Source of the DNA: Monarcha castaneiventris obscurior | Lineage: Eukaryota; Chordata; Aves; Passeriformes; Monarchidae | Assembly: GCA_026261815.1 (NCBI GenBank) | Contig: JAMPIT010000258.1 | Location: forward strand, 14,747,501 to 14,811,500 | Direction: 5' to 3' | DNA: 64,000 bases | Shown here: in pieces, positions 27,701 through 40,585 of the stretch | How positions within the stretch are numbered: the first letter of the stretch is position 1 | How the letters are laid out: every line of letters starts with the position of its first letter | Position numbers and translations under genes: made by a program | Notes under the pieces: model-generated | Database searches by the model: none | What the model was told of the DNA's origin: nothing | The model's input: the letters and a program-made list of their open reading frames with translations, nothing else

Positions 27701-29665
27701 GTTCCATTTCAAATATGCCAGAAATGTTACAAATATGAACAACTGTTCAATAAACCTACTAAGTACCAGCATTTTGTGAATTATAAATGTTTACAGTCCC
27801 TTGTATGATCCTCTTCTTCTATACTTCAAAATTACTTTCAAAAAATGAGATTATACTTGGGATCTGATTTCTTTCAAAAAGATCTCTGCCAGTCACACAG
27901 GTTTGTGGTTTTATTTGTTTTTTTTTCTCAAATGTTATTAGGGACAGTTTTACCCAAAGAAATAAGTTGCAAACTAAAACAAAAGGTGAGGAGCCTGAAC
28001 TCAGGCACTGTAGAATTCCCACGCCAAATTTCTTTCAGTGACAATGCCCTGCCCAAAGCACTGTTAACTCCAGGGCACTGTGCCAAAAGACTTTGTCATT
28101 ACAGCCACCATTGTTTGGGGTTAAAATAACACATCTTCTCTAAGCTTGTGATCCAGCAAAGTACTTCAAACCAGGTTCCCATGTGATTGCTCTCCTGGCT
28201 GGTCCCCCCATTAGCAGCCTTTAGTCAAATAAGTACTTCATAGATCATAGAAAGGAATTGGAAATTACGACATTACAAAGAAATCAATGCTGCATGAAGG
28301 TAATCACAGACATTGTACAGAGGTGCTTTTGGTGCCCTGTCACCTATGCGAATCCTGAGTAGATTTATATAAACAAAAGTCCTCATAGGACATAGCCTGG
28401 CACAGACAGAAGCCATGCTCTCACTGTAGATGGAAAATAGGTGCTTACCACAGCACACATAGCACCAAATGACTGCTATGGATCGAGACAAATACTACAC
28501 AAACCATTACAGTGGCAGTCAGAAGCCTCAGTAAAACCTGCCACAGAGACTGACAGGATAAGTCAAGACGTGTTTCAGCGCACTCTGCTGTCACCTCCAC
28601 TTCCTATCCCACACTAAACACAAGTCTCTGATTCTCATCCAGGTTCTCCTCTTTCTTAAATGTTGCACGTGGCTCACTGGCACAAGACACTGAACTTCTG
28701 CAAGATATTGATGGCACAGAGCCCTTCTTGCCCAACACTCAGATGCAAAAAGCAGTATTTGATCCAAATTATAAGCAAACTACAAAATGGCTTGATGGCA
28801 GCTTCAGAAAGAGCAATCTGTAGACTTAATGGCACTTTGCTTGCTTTTCTTTATATCAAAGCAATTCTTGTAGGCTAGTGGCTTTTTCGGCTGGTGTCAG
28901 ATCACATAGAAAACAAAACATAATTAAACTGAATCCTCTACAACTTTCACAACATAAATCAAGGGCCAAACGACAATAATCATACTACTGCTGAACAAAC
29001 TTGTTCAATGTGGTAGAGGAAAATGATCTGAACTGGGGAGCACAACTGACTGCACAACTGGAGAACCCTATGGTGTTTTCCAATCTCAAACCACAAGAAA
29101 CTTAAAATTGGAAACTCCTGGATAGCTTCAAAGAACTAAAATAATATGGTTGCAACAGAAAACAAAGCATTTAGCATTGAAGATACACCACAGGAAATAT
29201 GTAAACCTTGATAATGTATACTTGGCAGATTTATTCTCAGCTGTAGAAATATATGTTAAGTAGAGGACAGCTTTAATTTACCATAGTCCAGAAATATCAG
29301 ACATTAGAAGCAGCTGATTTTCTTCCAAACCAACACCAGACTTACAAAGCTTGCATTATATCTGCACCTTGTGCTAACACCAATTTTACAGAATATATTT
29401 GTGTTTCTGTCACCTTCTAACCCTCCTCACAGCTGATATCAGTAACCTATCACAAGGCTCACAGCAATTAGTCCTCCACACTTCAGAACATCTAGTACTT
29501 ATAACCTGCACAGAAACTGCAGTTCTGAAAAATACTAATTGAAAACAATAGAAAGTCATCTATGGAAAAAATAAAACTAACTTTTTTCAGCTGATTAAAG
29601 TTAGACTTAATTCTAGGTGGATTTACATTGGCAGCAGGAATTGTAAGAAGTATTAGAAGCTTTAC
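24711..29665 (-). other. COL24A1 intron 12
   Basis: A 4955-bp intron, AT-rich, with a short T/G tract near 25505. No repeat family or RNA recognised. Confidence 0.8.
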
Positions 29666-29710
29666 CTGTCTCCCTTTAGGACCTCTTTTTCCACGGAGGC
29701 CTGGGATACC
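29666..29710 (-). CDS. COL24A1: COL24A1 exon 12: Gly-X-Y helix, 45 bp
   Basis: It codes GIPGLRGKRGPKGRQ, close to human GIPGIRGKKGFKGRQ as I recall. It is strongly basic (R, K, R, K, R in fifteen residues), as in human, so it may be a site for polyanion binding; that is inference only. Acceptor TTTCTCAG, donor GTAAAG. Confidence 0.94.
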
Positions 29711-30399
29711 CTGAGAAAGAAATAACCCATCATAAGTAGGTTTTCTTTTTTTCAGTACTTAAATTCAAGTAATTAAACCTGCATTTGATTAGAAAAAGAC
29801 AGTGTGAGAAGCACCACCATTAAAAAAAAATTAAAAAGGATTTGAGCAAAGTATCACAGAGAAAATATCCTACAGCAGAAATGCAAACTTTGCTTGTCTT
29901 TACTGTGGCAATATCTGAACAATGGTGAAAAAGAGCCTTGTCCTGCTTCCATCAAAGTACATGTCTAGACAGACTTTTTTGCTCAAGTGAAATAAGAAAA
30001 AGCTCAAGCACAGAGTGATAGATATTAACACTTCCATGGTTGGTTCTACTGCAAAGATTATCCAACAAGAGACAAATATTAATTATTGACAAAATGAAAT
30101 TGCTTGAATAAAAAAATATTCATTCGTGCTTTGCTGAAGAAAGAAAATAACCCTAATCCTTGCAGCTGTAGATTAAGCAAAATAATACTTTACAGCTGCT
30201 CCCCATTTTACTTTAGTACCAGGGCATTTCACTGATTAGACTAATTGGGTATGACCTATTCATCTTATTTTCTTCACATCAGTTTTGCTTTTAACCAAAA
30301 AGATATTCAAATGAATCATTATACTTTGTACATTTCCCCCCATTCTAACATTTCCCCCACACAAACATCAACATTTCATTAATGTTACACTATGCCTAC
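29711..30399 (-). other. COL24A1 intron 11
   Basis: A 689-bp AT-rich intron with no recognised features. Confidence 0.8.
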
Positions 30400-30453
30400 C
30401 CTTTCTCCTTCAGGTCCTGGTTGTCCTGCCACACCTGGAGGTCCAATGAAGCC
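30400..30453 (-). CDS. COL24A1: COL24A1 exon 11: Gly-X-Y helix, 54 bp
   Basis: It codes GFIGPPGVAGQPGPEGER, close to human GFIGSPGEAGQLGPEGER as I recall. GER at the end is a charged triplet of the kind found in integrin-binding motifs, but the full GxOGER context is not present. Acceptor TTTTTAG, donor GTAGGC (weak). Confidence 0.94.
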
Positions 30454-32613
30454 CTAAAAACATAACAACAATGCTTGATTTCAAGGCTGCTTGTCCCTCA
30501 GCATTGGCCAGATATGGGTTCATGACACAGGGATTAAATTCAGACTCTTTTGAAACTACCAGTGAAGCTCTAGAAATTTAAATATGACTAGGATTTACTC
30601 TTCAACCAACAGCAAAAACAATTTCCTGTTAAAAGGGTACAGAATAAGTTAAGAAGTACTAAGAAAGTGTTCTAATAAGACAAGTTTGCATCAGATGCAT
30701 TATTTATTAGAATAGATGAAATCAGCAACTTTTTTCTGAAGTTAACCTTATTCATGAACTCCATCAGAAAAGAAGTTCCCATTTTTAATAACACCGTGTA
30801 ATCATTGCTATCTGTAAGAGTTCTTACAAGAAAAAAATTTATCTTAAGATAAGCAGAATGTTTTTCTTATAGTTCAGTCACAATGCATTTCACTCCCACC
30901 ATTCGTCAGTTGTACGGAGAAATGGATTTTGCACTATGAGAATCTCACAATCTCAAACTGAGATTGGAATAAAAATATTAAATTAGTTACTAAAATAGAA
31001 TTATTTGCTTTCATCTCTCCCCAGTTCTTCAGCTGTAATGATTTAATTTCTTGGGGGTTGATCTTTTCTTTTAATTATGAAAGAAGGTGCCCATCTTGTC
31101 ATCCAGACCTAATGAGAGTAAGGAAAACAAAGGCACTTCTACAGTTTCTTAAAACAGCTGAGAAGCAGAGCACAGTTTACTTACAGGAATATTTTAAACC
31201 TAAAGCTCTAAAGATACCTCATATGTTGCTGCACACCTCCATGGCACAGAAGCATGTGTCAAGAGGGCTGTGTCATCATTTTTACTGGAAGTTACTTTTA
31301 GAATTCATATACAAGATTTAGCCTTAAGACATGACAGGTGTTTTTCCCTAAAATTACTCATGCATTGGCCATTTTTAGCTTTGTGTAAACAGAGAAGCAG
31401 CTGCTTTTCAGAAAGTGACTGGGATCACTTATGTCTTGTTGGTTGAAGGGAGAAAAAAGACAAAATGCAGATGAGAATCTGAACAAAAATAAACTGAAGA
31501 AACATAAAAGAAACAATCCCTGAGGGTGCAGAATCTGTTGGCACTTGATCCTGCCAAATTAATTTTTCTCATCACTGTACTGAAAACTGACTTTAAAAAA
31601 AAATCATCCCAAAACCCCCAGACATATGCTTAAGAAGCTGCTGCAGGTAAAGGCTTCTAGTAACCACACTAAAAAACAAGACAAAAGCAACTCTTGCAAC
31701 ACCATAAGATTATATTAATAGATACTTGGGAGCACAGTACACTGCTGAGCAAACTGAACATGAGCTGACGGCCTGAAAACACCCAGCAAATGCCTCCTTC
31801 AAGCAACCAGCCACATACAAGTTTCCAGAAACCTGTGTCTACTCCTTGAAGGTGAGAGTCAGTTTGAAGAAATACTTACACATGCACAAGCGTGTGTAGG
31901 CACGCATGTGTCTATTTAAAGTAAACAAAATTACACGGCACCCACCCAAAAACCAAAACTCAAACAAACCAACAAACCAACAAACCCACAACCCTCAAAA
32001 AAACCCAAGCCACCAAGAAACTAAGACCACCATAAAACACCAAAAAACCCCCCAGCCAGGACTAAAAACGAGTCTATTTTACTTCCAAGAATAACCAAGA
32101 CCAAACCTTGAATGCTCAGAGCATTAAGAACTTTCAGTCCCTGGTATACATATAACTACAACTGAATCACTCTAAAATCTCAACATCCCTTTTGTGGTTT
32201 TTATGTGACAAGACTGTTTCCCTACTTCTGCAGCTGTTACAGACTGAAAATGTCAGATATGTCTCCCTTTTTCACAACTTCCATTATGGAAATAATGCTT
32301 CAGGCCTGAAACATCCTCTCGTCCTCACTCCCAGCCCTCACACACCCAGCATTGCTTCCTTCTCTCCCCTGCATGCAAGTGAGGGGAAGGGCAACAATGG
32401 AAAATTGCTCTATGCTGCTCTCCATGGGGAAAAATAAACTCCTGCATGCATTTTGAAAGAAACACGGTGTTTTCTCATTTGTAGGTTCTATAAAGGCAGT
32501 GGTTCTGCAGGCATACAACTGGCTGAGCTGAATTAAATTCTTCACCCCCTTTCTTATCTACTGTATAGGTAAAAACATATGTGCATATCAAAATGCTTAA
32601 GATGCTTACTTAC
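30454..32613 (-). other. COL24A1 intron 10
   Basis: A 2160-bp intron with an A/C-rich simple tract (31941-32060). Nothing else is recognised. Confidence 0.8.
31941..32060. repeat. A/C-rich simple tract
   Basis: About 120 bp made almost wholly of A and C on the plus strand (ACCAAAAC, CAAACAAACCAACAAACC and similar). Confidence 0.8.
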
Positions 32614-32658
32614 TCTTACTCCTTTAGGACCTGGGTTACCTTCTGGTCCAGCTAAGCC
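32614..32658 (-). CDS. COL24A1: COL24A1 exon 10: Gly-X-Y helix, 45 bp
   Basis: It codes GLAGPEGNPGPKGVR, nearly identical to human GLAGPEGNPGPKGAQ as I recall. Acceptor GCAACAG. The donor region reads GTAAGAGTAAGTAAGC, three overlapping GTAAG sites. The middle one (GTAAGT) gives the 45-bp exon; the upstream one would remove Val-Arg. Confidence 0.93.
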
Positions 32659-33843
32659 CTGTTGCAAAAAGACTAAGTTGTAATTAATTTTAAACAACCA
32701 GATTTGCTTGATGTAAAAGAACTGCAGCAGCACTTGTTAACTGGCAACACGTTCTTGAAATTTTTAAGATTGAAGAAGGTGCCATCAAGTAGTTCCCTGG
32801 GACCATGTTCAGAAAGGTCTCCCCATTAATGCATGGCTGAACCACAGACCATGACTGAAACTTCCATTACATTACAATTATTCCTTCTGGGAGAATTTTT
32901 TTTTTTCCAGACACAGTGATCAGGCATTAGAGTGACATAATTTCACAGGATTTTTTATGAGCTTTTATATTTGGACACATTTCAGTTATGTTCAAGCTAA
33001 TGTCAGAATTGCATATGTGGTTCAAATGTTCTAAAAATTTTACATGATTCAACACAAAAATGTTATCATCCATTACTCTATAAAATGTTGTAGTGGAATT
33101 TAAAAATATATAGCCATTACAAACTTAATCCAACAAAACACTGAAGTATTGGTCAAATTCACCCTATGAGCAGACACAATGCCACAAAGTCAATTATTGT
33201 CAATTTGGCTCATATACCTTCACATGAGGAAAATTCTGAGTATTTCTACTTTATATCTTATTTCTATTATTGCCCTGAGGTATCTGTTACCTTGTACATA
33301 AATCAATATTTATATAAGTACTTGTGTTTAAAGAAAGCTGCTTTCTGGCTTTATCGGTTCTACTAAAATATCCCAATGGGAAAAGCCCCAGACTTTAAAT
33401 GTTCTCCTTTGCTAAACGAATGAAAAACTAGTTTGAGCAGTGAAATAAATATATTGGTGAAAAATCAGGAGGAACAGGCAGTTTCCTACTGCTTCTGGAA
33501 TTGAAATACAAAGAAGATAAACCACGTAGAGCCACATGAGGTTTATGAAGGGAGTGTAAATTGTTCAGACATTCAGTACTTTGGTAATGCCATTTATATA
33601 TTCCAGAAAGGAACAGCATTACTACATCTAAACCACCAAAGTTTAAAAACCATGATATTCAACATTCCCTCCAGGCCACTACCAGAGAAAAAGGTTTGTT
33701 TCAAAGAAAAATTACAAGATGTAAACAAATACATTTTTAAAATTAGCAGTTTCAAAAGAGTTAGATATGGTACTTTTGAAAAGAATAAAAGAAAAACAAA
33801 CAAACAAAAAAAAAAAGCAAAGACATTTGTATAGTTACTGCAC
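32659..33843 (-). other. COL24A1 intron 9
   Basis: A 1185-bp intron with an A/C-rich simple tract just before 33820. Nothing else is recognised. Confidence 0.8.
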
Positions 33844-33897
33844 CTGCCTGCCAGGGTAACCAACTGCCCCAATACTGCCAGCCATTCCTGGAATTCC
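33844..33897 (-). CDS. COL24A1: COL24A1 exon 9: Gly-X-Y helix, 54 bp
   Basis: It codes GIPGMAGSIGAVGYPGRQ, matching human GIPGFAGNIGSPGYPGRQ as I recall. Acceptor GCTTAG. The donor is GTGCAG, which departs from the consensus after +3. A GTAACT five bases downstream looks better but would shift the frame, so the 54-bp end is chosen on exon length and frame. Confidence 0.92.
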
Positions 33898-35073
33898 CTA
33901 AGCAGAAAAGGAAGAAAAAAAAGGAAAAGAAATGACAAACATGTTTATCGTCATGGTTTGGAGTTTGTTTTATCATTTCTCTTTTACCATCTACCTGTAT
34001 GACACAGCTTAAGCACATGGAAAAATTACCCTTCAAGCAAGCTACACAGAATACCCAAAAATTGACTCATCATACATAAGTAACTGCCAATTTCAGCTAC
34101 ACATCCTTTAAAAAGAGTCTAAGATTTTGAGAAATACAACAGTGCATGGCTTATTTCCATAATTTAAAAATAATTCAGGAGGGCTATACAAGGCAGGTCC
34201 TAATAATGAGGTAATTGCACTGGTCTTAGCTGTACTTGAAACAAATACATTAAACTTTTCATTAAAGAAGAATTTTTGTGTCCTTACAAAGCAAATTTCT
34301 GGGTTTTTTTCTTCCAGAGTCAATATAGCACTGGATTAATCATGAATGTATGCAACTCCCTCCACCTTCTTCTTCTTCTGATGTTAAAAATCAACTTTTT
34401 TTCCCACTAATTATTTCTCTCTCACTGCTAGATTATAGCCATCACAGAAAACTTCCTGTGAGACTGAAATAAAAATCATCACTCCTTCAGCTAAGGTTTG
34501 GGCATAAAACACATGCAAGTCATGGATGATGTCCTTGAGTTTTCATCTCCCTTCAGGTGTCTACTATCTGTTATCACCACCACTTCCTTTTCAGTGTGAT
34601 CCAAAAGGAGACTCCTTCCATCTGCTCTGCCATTAGGAGCCTCGTCAGTGTAACAAGATGCATTAGCAACTGGATGTGTTTGAAATGACATTCAGATTGC
34701 TTCCTGAACTGACATGGAAATGTAAAAAAGCACTGAATAACTATTTCATTTCCAACATGCTGGTCGATATAAAATGCATTAAATTAGTAGAGGTTTAAAA
34801 GAACCCAAAATGTGCTTCTTAGAAGAATTTTACATCAACATACTCCAAGCTGGTGTCGTAGTTTAAAAATGAGCTGGTCTTTTCCATTTCATTCAGACTA
34901 CTTTTTTACCACACTGATCTCCAAACGATCTGAATTCTTGCTCAAGAGCTGTCCAATATTTCCTTAAGCAGATTACACTGATTACTTATATCGAACACTT
35001 AAAATGGATTATACAGTCTCCTATCCTAATTGTTCATCTGCAGAGTACACTGCACTGTGCTTTCATCCCTTAC
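33898..35073 (-). other. COL24A1 intron 8
   Basis: A 1176-bp intron; no recognised features. Confidence 0.8.
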
Positions 35074-35118
35074 CTGCTCACCCCGTGGCCCTTGCAGTCC
35101 TGGGTAACCCTTAGGACC
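35074..35118 (-). CDS. COL24A1: COL24A1 exon 8: Gly-X-Y helix, 45 bp
   Basis: It codes GPKGYPGLQGPRGEQ, five triplets, in the place of human GLKGHPGLPGLPGEQ as I recall. It is the first of the alternating 45-bp exons. Acceptor ACCTGCAG, donor GTAAGG. Confidence 0.94.
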
Positions 35119-38100
35119 CTGCAGGTAGAGAAAGAGATCTGTGATGAATACAGCTAAACAAACAAAATGGACCTTCTTTGCCTACTCTATTCTCTCTTCA
35201 TCAAAGAAAGAAATCCAGACTTGTCTGCCTGCAGCATTAGTGTGGTTTACATTCAGCAGCTCATATGAAAACTGAGTTAGAGAAAAGAAGTAAGAAAACT
35301 TCTTGGCAGTTTAGAACATTTCAAGACATCAGTATGCTTAAAGACAGTTCCAGACTTGTGCCCTTTTAAACAAATGAGTACATGGGATGCTGTCACCAGT
35401 TACACTGAGACTGAAGAACCAGAATCTGTCCTGTGCATTTCCCCATTCCAAATCTTTGTCACAATGCCCTTTCTGAATAAGGCAGTTCAGATGAAGGGTG
35501 TAAGTAGAGGGTCATCCCAGACTATTCTAGGACACACTCAGAAAAGACAGGCCTTCCAGGACACAAAACATCTCTTTTTAAAATTAATACAGAACAAATT
35601 TCGGCTCTTATACTATGGAATTATATCGGCAGGGAGAACAGCCTCATCCCAGAAATCTTCTCTTCTGTGCTGAAACTACTGAAGGAGATTAAACTCTTGA
35701 ACTCCACTCCCTGTGCATTGACCACTTCAAGCATATTTTAGCTCTTAAAGAAAAAACAGAATTAAAATAGAGCTGGAATCTGCCATTTCCATCAGTACAC
35801 TTAAAAGAGGAACCACCTTCTTGAACATCTTCACACCAGGCTAAACATACCCAGACAACCTGGCCTAAAAGGGAGGCTGCAACAGTTGCATGACTGCTTC
35901 AGAAGCCAAGTGTCTGGCCTCCACACCCCTTGCAAGAGATACTGGGAATACACAAGTCCAAAAGCTACAGCTTGAAAGACAAAGAGCAAAACAATCCTTA
36001 TTCTGGATAGAAATCTATCACAAACTTGGACTCAAAGACATTGACTGAGCAGCGGGAGTGTCTTGGCTGACGTTAAACATCTGTCTGCCTTGCAGCATGA
36101 TGATACTCATCACGCAGTAGAGACTTGAGACTCACTGTAATAAAAACAAAGTCTGCAACTGACTTCAGCAGATCAGGTATTCCAAAATTTCAGATAAGCT
36201 TCTGTGTGACCACAACAGTATTGCTGCATGAAATTAATTTTATTATCATATGCAAAATTAAAAGATAAAATTATTTTGCTTCGTGACAATTTTGGCATAA
36301 ACCAGTAACTCCTCTATAGCTTTTGAAATATGTCTCAGAAAACTACAATTTTTTACAGTCAGCCAACCCCTTATCTCATGAGTTTTATTCATTACAGAAT
36401 TTTATCTTCTCTCTATACTTAAATAATCAACTAAAGCAGGTGTAGCTAGAAGAGATCCCTCAGTAGTTTCTTATTTTTGTACCAGAAGAAGAGGAAAGCT
36501 ATACACAGAAATGCTCAAAGAGAAGTTTATCACAATTTAGTTTCAAAGTGGGTCATTTTAGCTGATAAATACCTGCAAGCCAGTCTCAAAAGAAGGCACA
36601 TAAGAAAGCGAGATGAAGGACTGATTACTGCTGTGTGTATTTCTACACAACAGCATTTTACTTCTGACAGAGGAAAACTGCTCTGAACTCCTATTTTAGA
36701 ATAGTATGTCCAATATTTTTATTCAGCTTTAACATGGCCTTAATTCATTCTAACTCACTCAGTGCTGGTTGGGAATGCATCTAAACCATGCTAAAATGAG
36801 TACCATTCCAAAGAGACAGTTTTCACACAGAGGTTTCTTTTCCTGCAACTTAGCTAATCCTCTTAAAATTCTTAGTTTTTTATTAGCTTGAGTTTGTATT
36901 CTTGAGCGTACCCATATAATTAAGATGCAGTTTTCTCTGAGCTAAGATGAAAATTAAGAGTAAGAATACAAGTTCACATGCACTGGTTTGAAAAATTAAT
37001 TACCTTCCAAATTCTAATGAAGATTAATTCTCTGACTTAAAAGCTCAGTGTGGAACAGAATTGTTTGAAGCTTCCAATTACAGACTTCGAGCACATTTCA
37101 AAAACACAGCAAGTTGTAAGAATATTTTGGTCTGCATGAGAGAAAAAATATTTACTGCCAACTAAAACGTAGCAAGTTTAAGTGTCTGACTTTACCACGT
37201 GCAGCACAGTGGGACCCAGACTGAGTGAAGTCTGTATATAGCAGTTTGTGTATAACAGCAAGGACTATTTAGGCTGTGTCTTTCCATCTTACTGCTATCC
37301 ATTGTGTTTTAACAGAATTTCTATGTATTTTTTATTAAAATCCAGCACAACATTGGCAACTATGTTGGAGTGCCAAGAAGTTCCTGTAACCTGTCAAAAT
37401 CAGCAGGTAAAGTGTTATGACTAATGCTACAACCCTCAGCTACAGAGAGATATTAGTCTTTGAAAAGTATCAGCTAAAAAATTTCTGGGCATGGGGTAAG
37501 TCTAGCAAATAAATGGACTCACATGAGTCCTCACAATGCCTACTTATCAGCTCCACAGTGTCACCACACTGCCTCCAGTTTTGAAAAAAATGTTTCATCA
37601 GAGAATGGCTTTGTTTTCATTTTCCTTCATAGATCCATTCTATCTTGTTTGCTGATGTTTATTCCACAACTAAGATTTCACCTAGCAACTCAGCCCAAAT
37701 ATCCCAAGGAATGGAAATACCACTTCTGCCTCACAGGACTGGAGTTTCCTTCTTCTCGAGGAAAACTGGACTCCGTAGAAGCACTGGGAGATGCTTGGTA
37801 GCATAATGCTGACACTGCCATAGGTATGCTGCTTTTGAAATTTGCTTATCAGCCTTACCCTTACATGAGGCCAAAGTAAAGACAAAATGAAAACAAAGCT
37901 TTTTCCTTCCACATTTCTTACCGTGCTCTACTTCAGTATGCAAATTTTATCAGGATTTTATAGATTCAGATTCTCAAGATTACAGTTACACACATATTAG
38001 ACGGAATAAACTAGAGAAAAAATTGTGGCCAGCCTTTGTAAAGCCCTTTTCTAGAGTCATTGCAAAGTACCCATAACCCCTCAGCGCTGCAATGATTCTA

Positions 38101-40531
38101 ATGCACTGCCATGGGCTCAGGCAAGTTCATGCCCAGGAGGGCTGTCCTTTGGCTGACAACCCACCCCCAAGTGCTCTGGCTTGTAGGGGCAAGTACTTGC
38201 CTCTGCACAGTCAAGTAGGGACATTTAGGGGAGAGGGAAAGAGGGGTCTTCTGCCCTATGAAGTCTCTGGACTGATATAAGGGAAGTTTTGAGTGTTGAT
38301 TAAAAATGATAAAAAAAAAAAAAAGGGACACCATTAACTCATATGCAGGACTTTTTTTATCTTTCTTCTTATCTGGATGAGAAAGAATACTGGAAATATG
38401 CTATTTATTTTATATATATAGTGTCTCAAAATATAACATTATATAATAATATCATTCTATTATATAAAATAATTACGTGCAATAATTATATTTATGTCAT
38501 TATATCATTCATTTTATAACAATTTAATATATCTTAATACATAATAATTTCTCAGTATTGCTGCAGTACAAAGCAAAAAGGATGCCTTTGATTCTTCTGC
38601 AGTTTCTTTCTTGTAGCTGGTTTACTTCACAGCTACTTTGCTCACAATCCTTTGAAAATAATTTGAGATCACAGTAAGCTAACAGCATGCTTACCTATTT
38701 ACACATACCAAAAAGCAATAAAGATCAATTATTTAAAACACAGTAACTTGTGGGCTTGTCATTAAAAAAAAGGTGTGAAATACTTTTAACTGTTTACAGG
38801 TGTAGAGCTGTTCAAAAGCTGGTATTCTTAACTTCTGCTTGACCTGGATTGTGGCTCAAACGTGGTTCTAGTTAGTGTCTGATGTGTACAACACGAAAAC
38901 AGAGAGTAAAATTTCCAGTGATCAAATGAGCATGATTCTCCACAGAATTTAACCATCAGACAAGGAGTGAATTCTTGTGGCAGGAAGAAAGTATGATGCC
39001 CATAAGATTTTCATTTCCTTGTCCCCACATGTCAGTCTCAATCCAGGACAAGTGACAGCTGCTTCCCATCTAAAAAGCTTTAAACATAAAATACTTTGCT
39101 CTCAAAGCAAACCTATAAACCTGACTAAATGAAAACACAGTACTTGCAGAATCTTAAGATTGGCTGTGATCAGCAGTGACAAAACCTAGCAGTGTCCAGG
39201 CTTGGAGGTTAACTCTTGACAGAGGAAATGCAAATTCTTGTCACAGCTATACATTTCCTCAGTTCCATGAACAGTGGTCCATATGCTTAGCAACATAAAT
39301 TTCCACAATCCTCATAGTGCTAACGAGAACTTTGTTTTCTGATCATATTGTTACTTGTTTTGGTCAATTCTAGAAATCAATGACTAGATGGTAAAAAAAA
39401 AATTGTCATGCATTTTAAGACTGAGACAATGTTGAACAAAGCCACCCTACAACATAACAGTACTGACTGTAAATTCTGCTGCAATTCCATTTTTCTTTAG
39501 ATTCAATAGCAGGTAAGCATTAATTAATACTTCTTCTCCAGATGTTAAAGATTAAGGTCAAAAATACCAGGGCCTACCTTTCTAACAATTAATTCCATCC
39601 TTTTGCAGCTGTCTTCAGTGTCACTAACTGCTTCAAAATTCTGCTGTGGTATCTGTTCTCCATGTTTTTCTATTATACTTGCAACACCAAACTATATTCA
39701 GCAAAGACATCATTTAATAGCAGTTTCCTCTCATCTTTCTTGGTGAATTTTGTCACCAGTTTCTCACCACCTGAGTAACTGGAGCCTACTGGATTTATGC
39801 CAGGTGACCTCTCCTTCCACATTAAATACATTCACTCAGGCTATTGTGCTCATTTTCTTAAGGTTGTCTCATTTCCTCTGTTGGCAACCTTTATGTTCCC
39901 TACCAAAATTATGTCTACCTTCTGCTTTCCTGTATACATAGACTATGATAATTTGGATATATTTGTTAAATGCGGTATATGGCACCTGAAACATCTCATA
40001 TTAAAAACTACTGCATTATGTAACATCCAAAATTGGAACTTATTCCACCTGAGTTGTATTTTAGCAATTCCAGCACAGGTTTGGAAAAAGATAAATAATT
40101 CAAATGCAGAAATACTGAGCTCACGATCCCACAGAGCTTTTTCTATACTACAAAATACACAATACAGAAAAATACATGAAAAGAACTTTTATATGCTGTA
40201 TTATAGCATATAACTATACTGAAATTGAACACAATTGAATTTAAATGGTTGCAATTCACAGGTAAGCCTACTTTCCCCAGTAGCACTTCTGTCTGAACAG
40301 GGAACAGGGGCACACCATGCCTTTTGGAGAACACCAAACTAAACAACTACAATTTACATCCTGCTATGATGATCTCACTTAATTCAGTTGCAAGGGCAGG
40401 GTTTGCACAGTAGACACAGTACCAACAGCAAGCCTAAAGTTCTTCTATAGCCTCTTGCCCACCAGACATGCACCTGATGGGCACTGATTTGAGCCAGGAT
40501 GAGTTATGTGGAAATGGAAACAGAATCTTAC
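35119..40531 (-). other. COL24A1 intron 7
   Basis: A 5413-bp intron with an AT-rich patch (38400-38555) and a poly(A) run near 38309. Several short open frames (up to 138 codons) have no family resemblance and are taken as chance. Confidence 0.8.
38400..38555. repeat. AT-rich low-complexity patch
   Basis: Dense TATATA, ATTATATAATAAT and TTATATCATT words with almost no G or C. Confidence 0.75.
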
Positions 40532-40585
40532 CTTCTGGCCTTTGATCCCAGGTGGGCCTGGAAAGCCCATGGGGCCTGGATCGCC
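40532..40585 (-). CDS. COL24A1: COL24A1 exon 7: Gly-X-Y helix, 54 bp
   Basis: It codes GDPGPMGFPGPPGIKGQK, six clean triplets. It occupies the slot of human GDQGLSGLMGPPGMQGDK (from memory) with many X/Y changes but equal length. Acceptor TTGTACAG, donor GTAAGA. Confidence 0.94.

Noticed and set aside
24711..29665. Missed helix exons in long introns
   Set aside because: Adjacent exons encode consecutive segments of the human chain as I recall it, so no exon is missing; no other flanked Gly-X-Y run was seen in this or the other long introns.
39797..40213. 138-codon plus-strand frame in intron 7
   Set aside because: Antisense to the gene, AT-driven composition, no domain.
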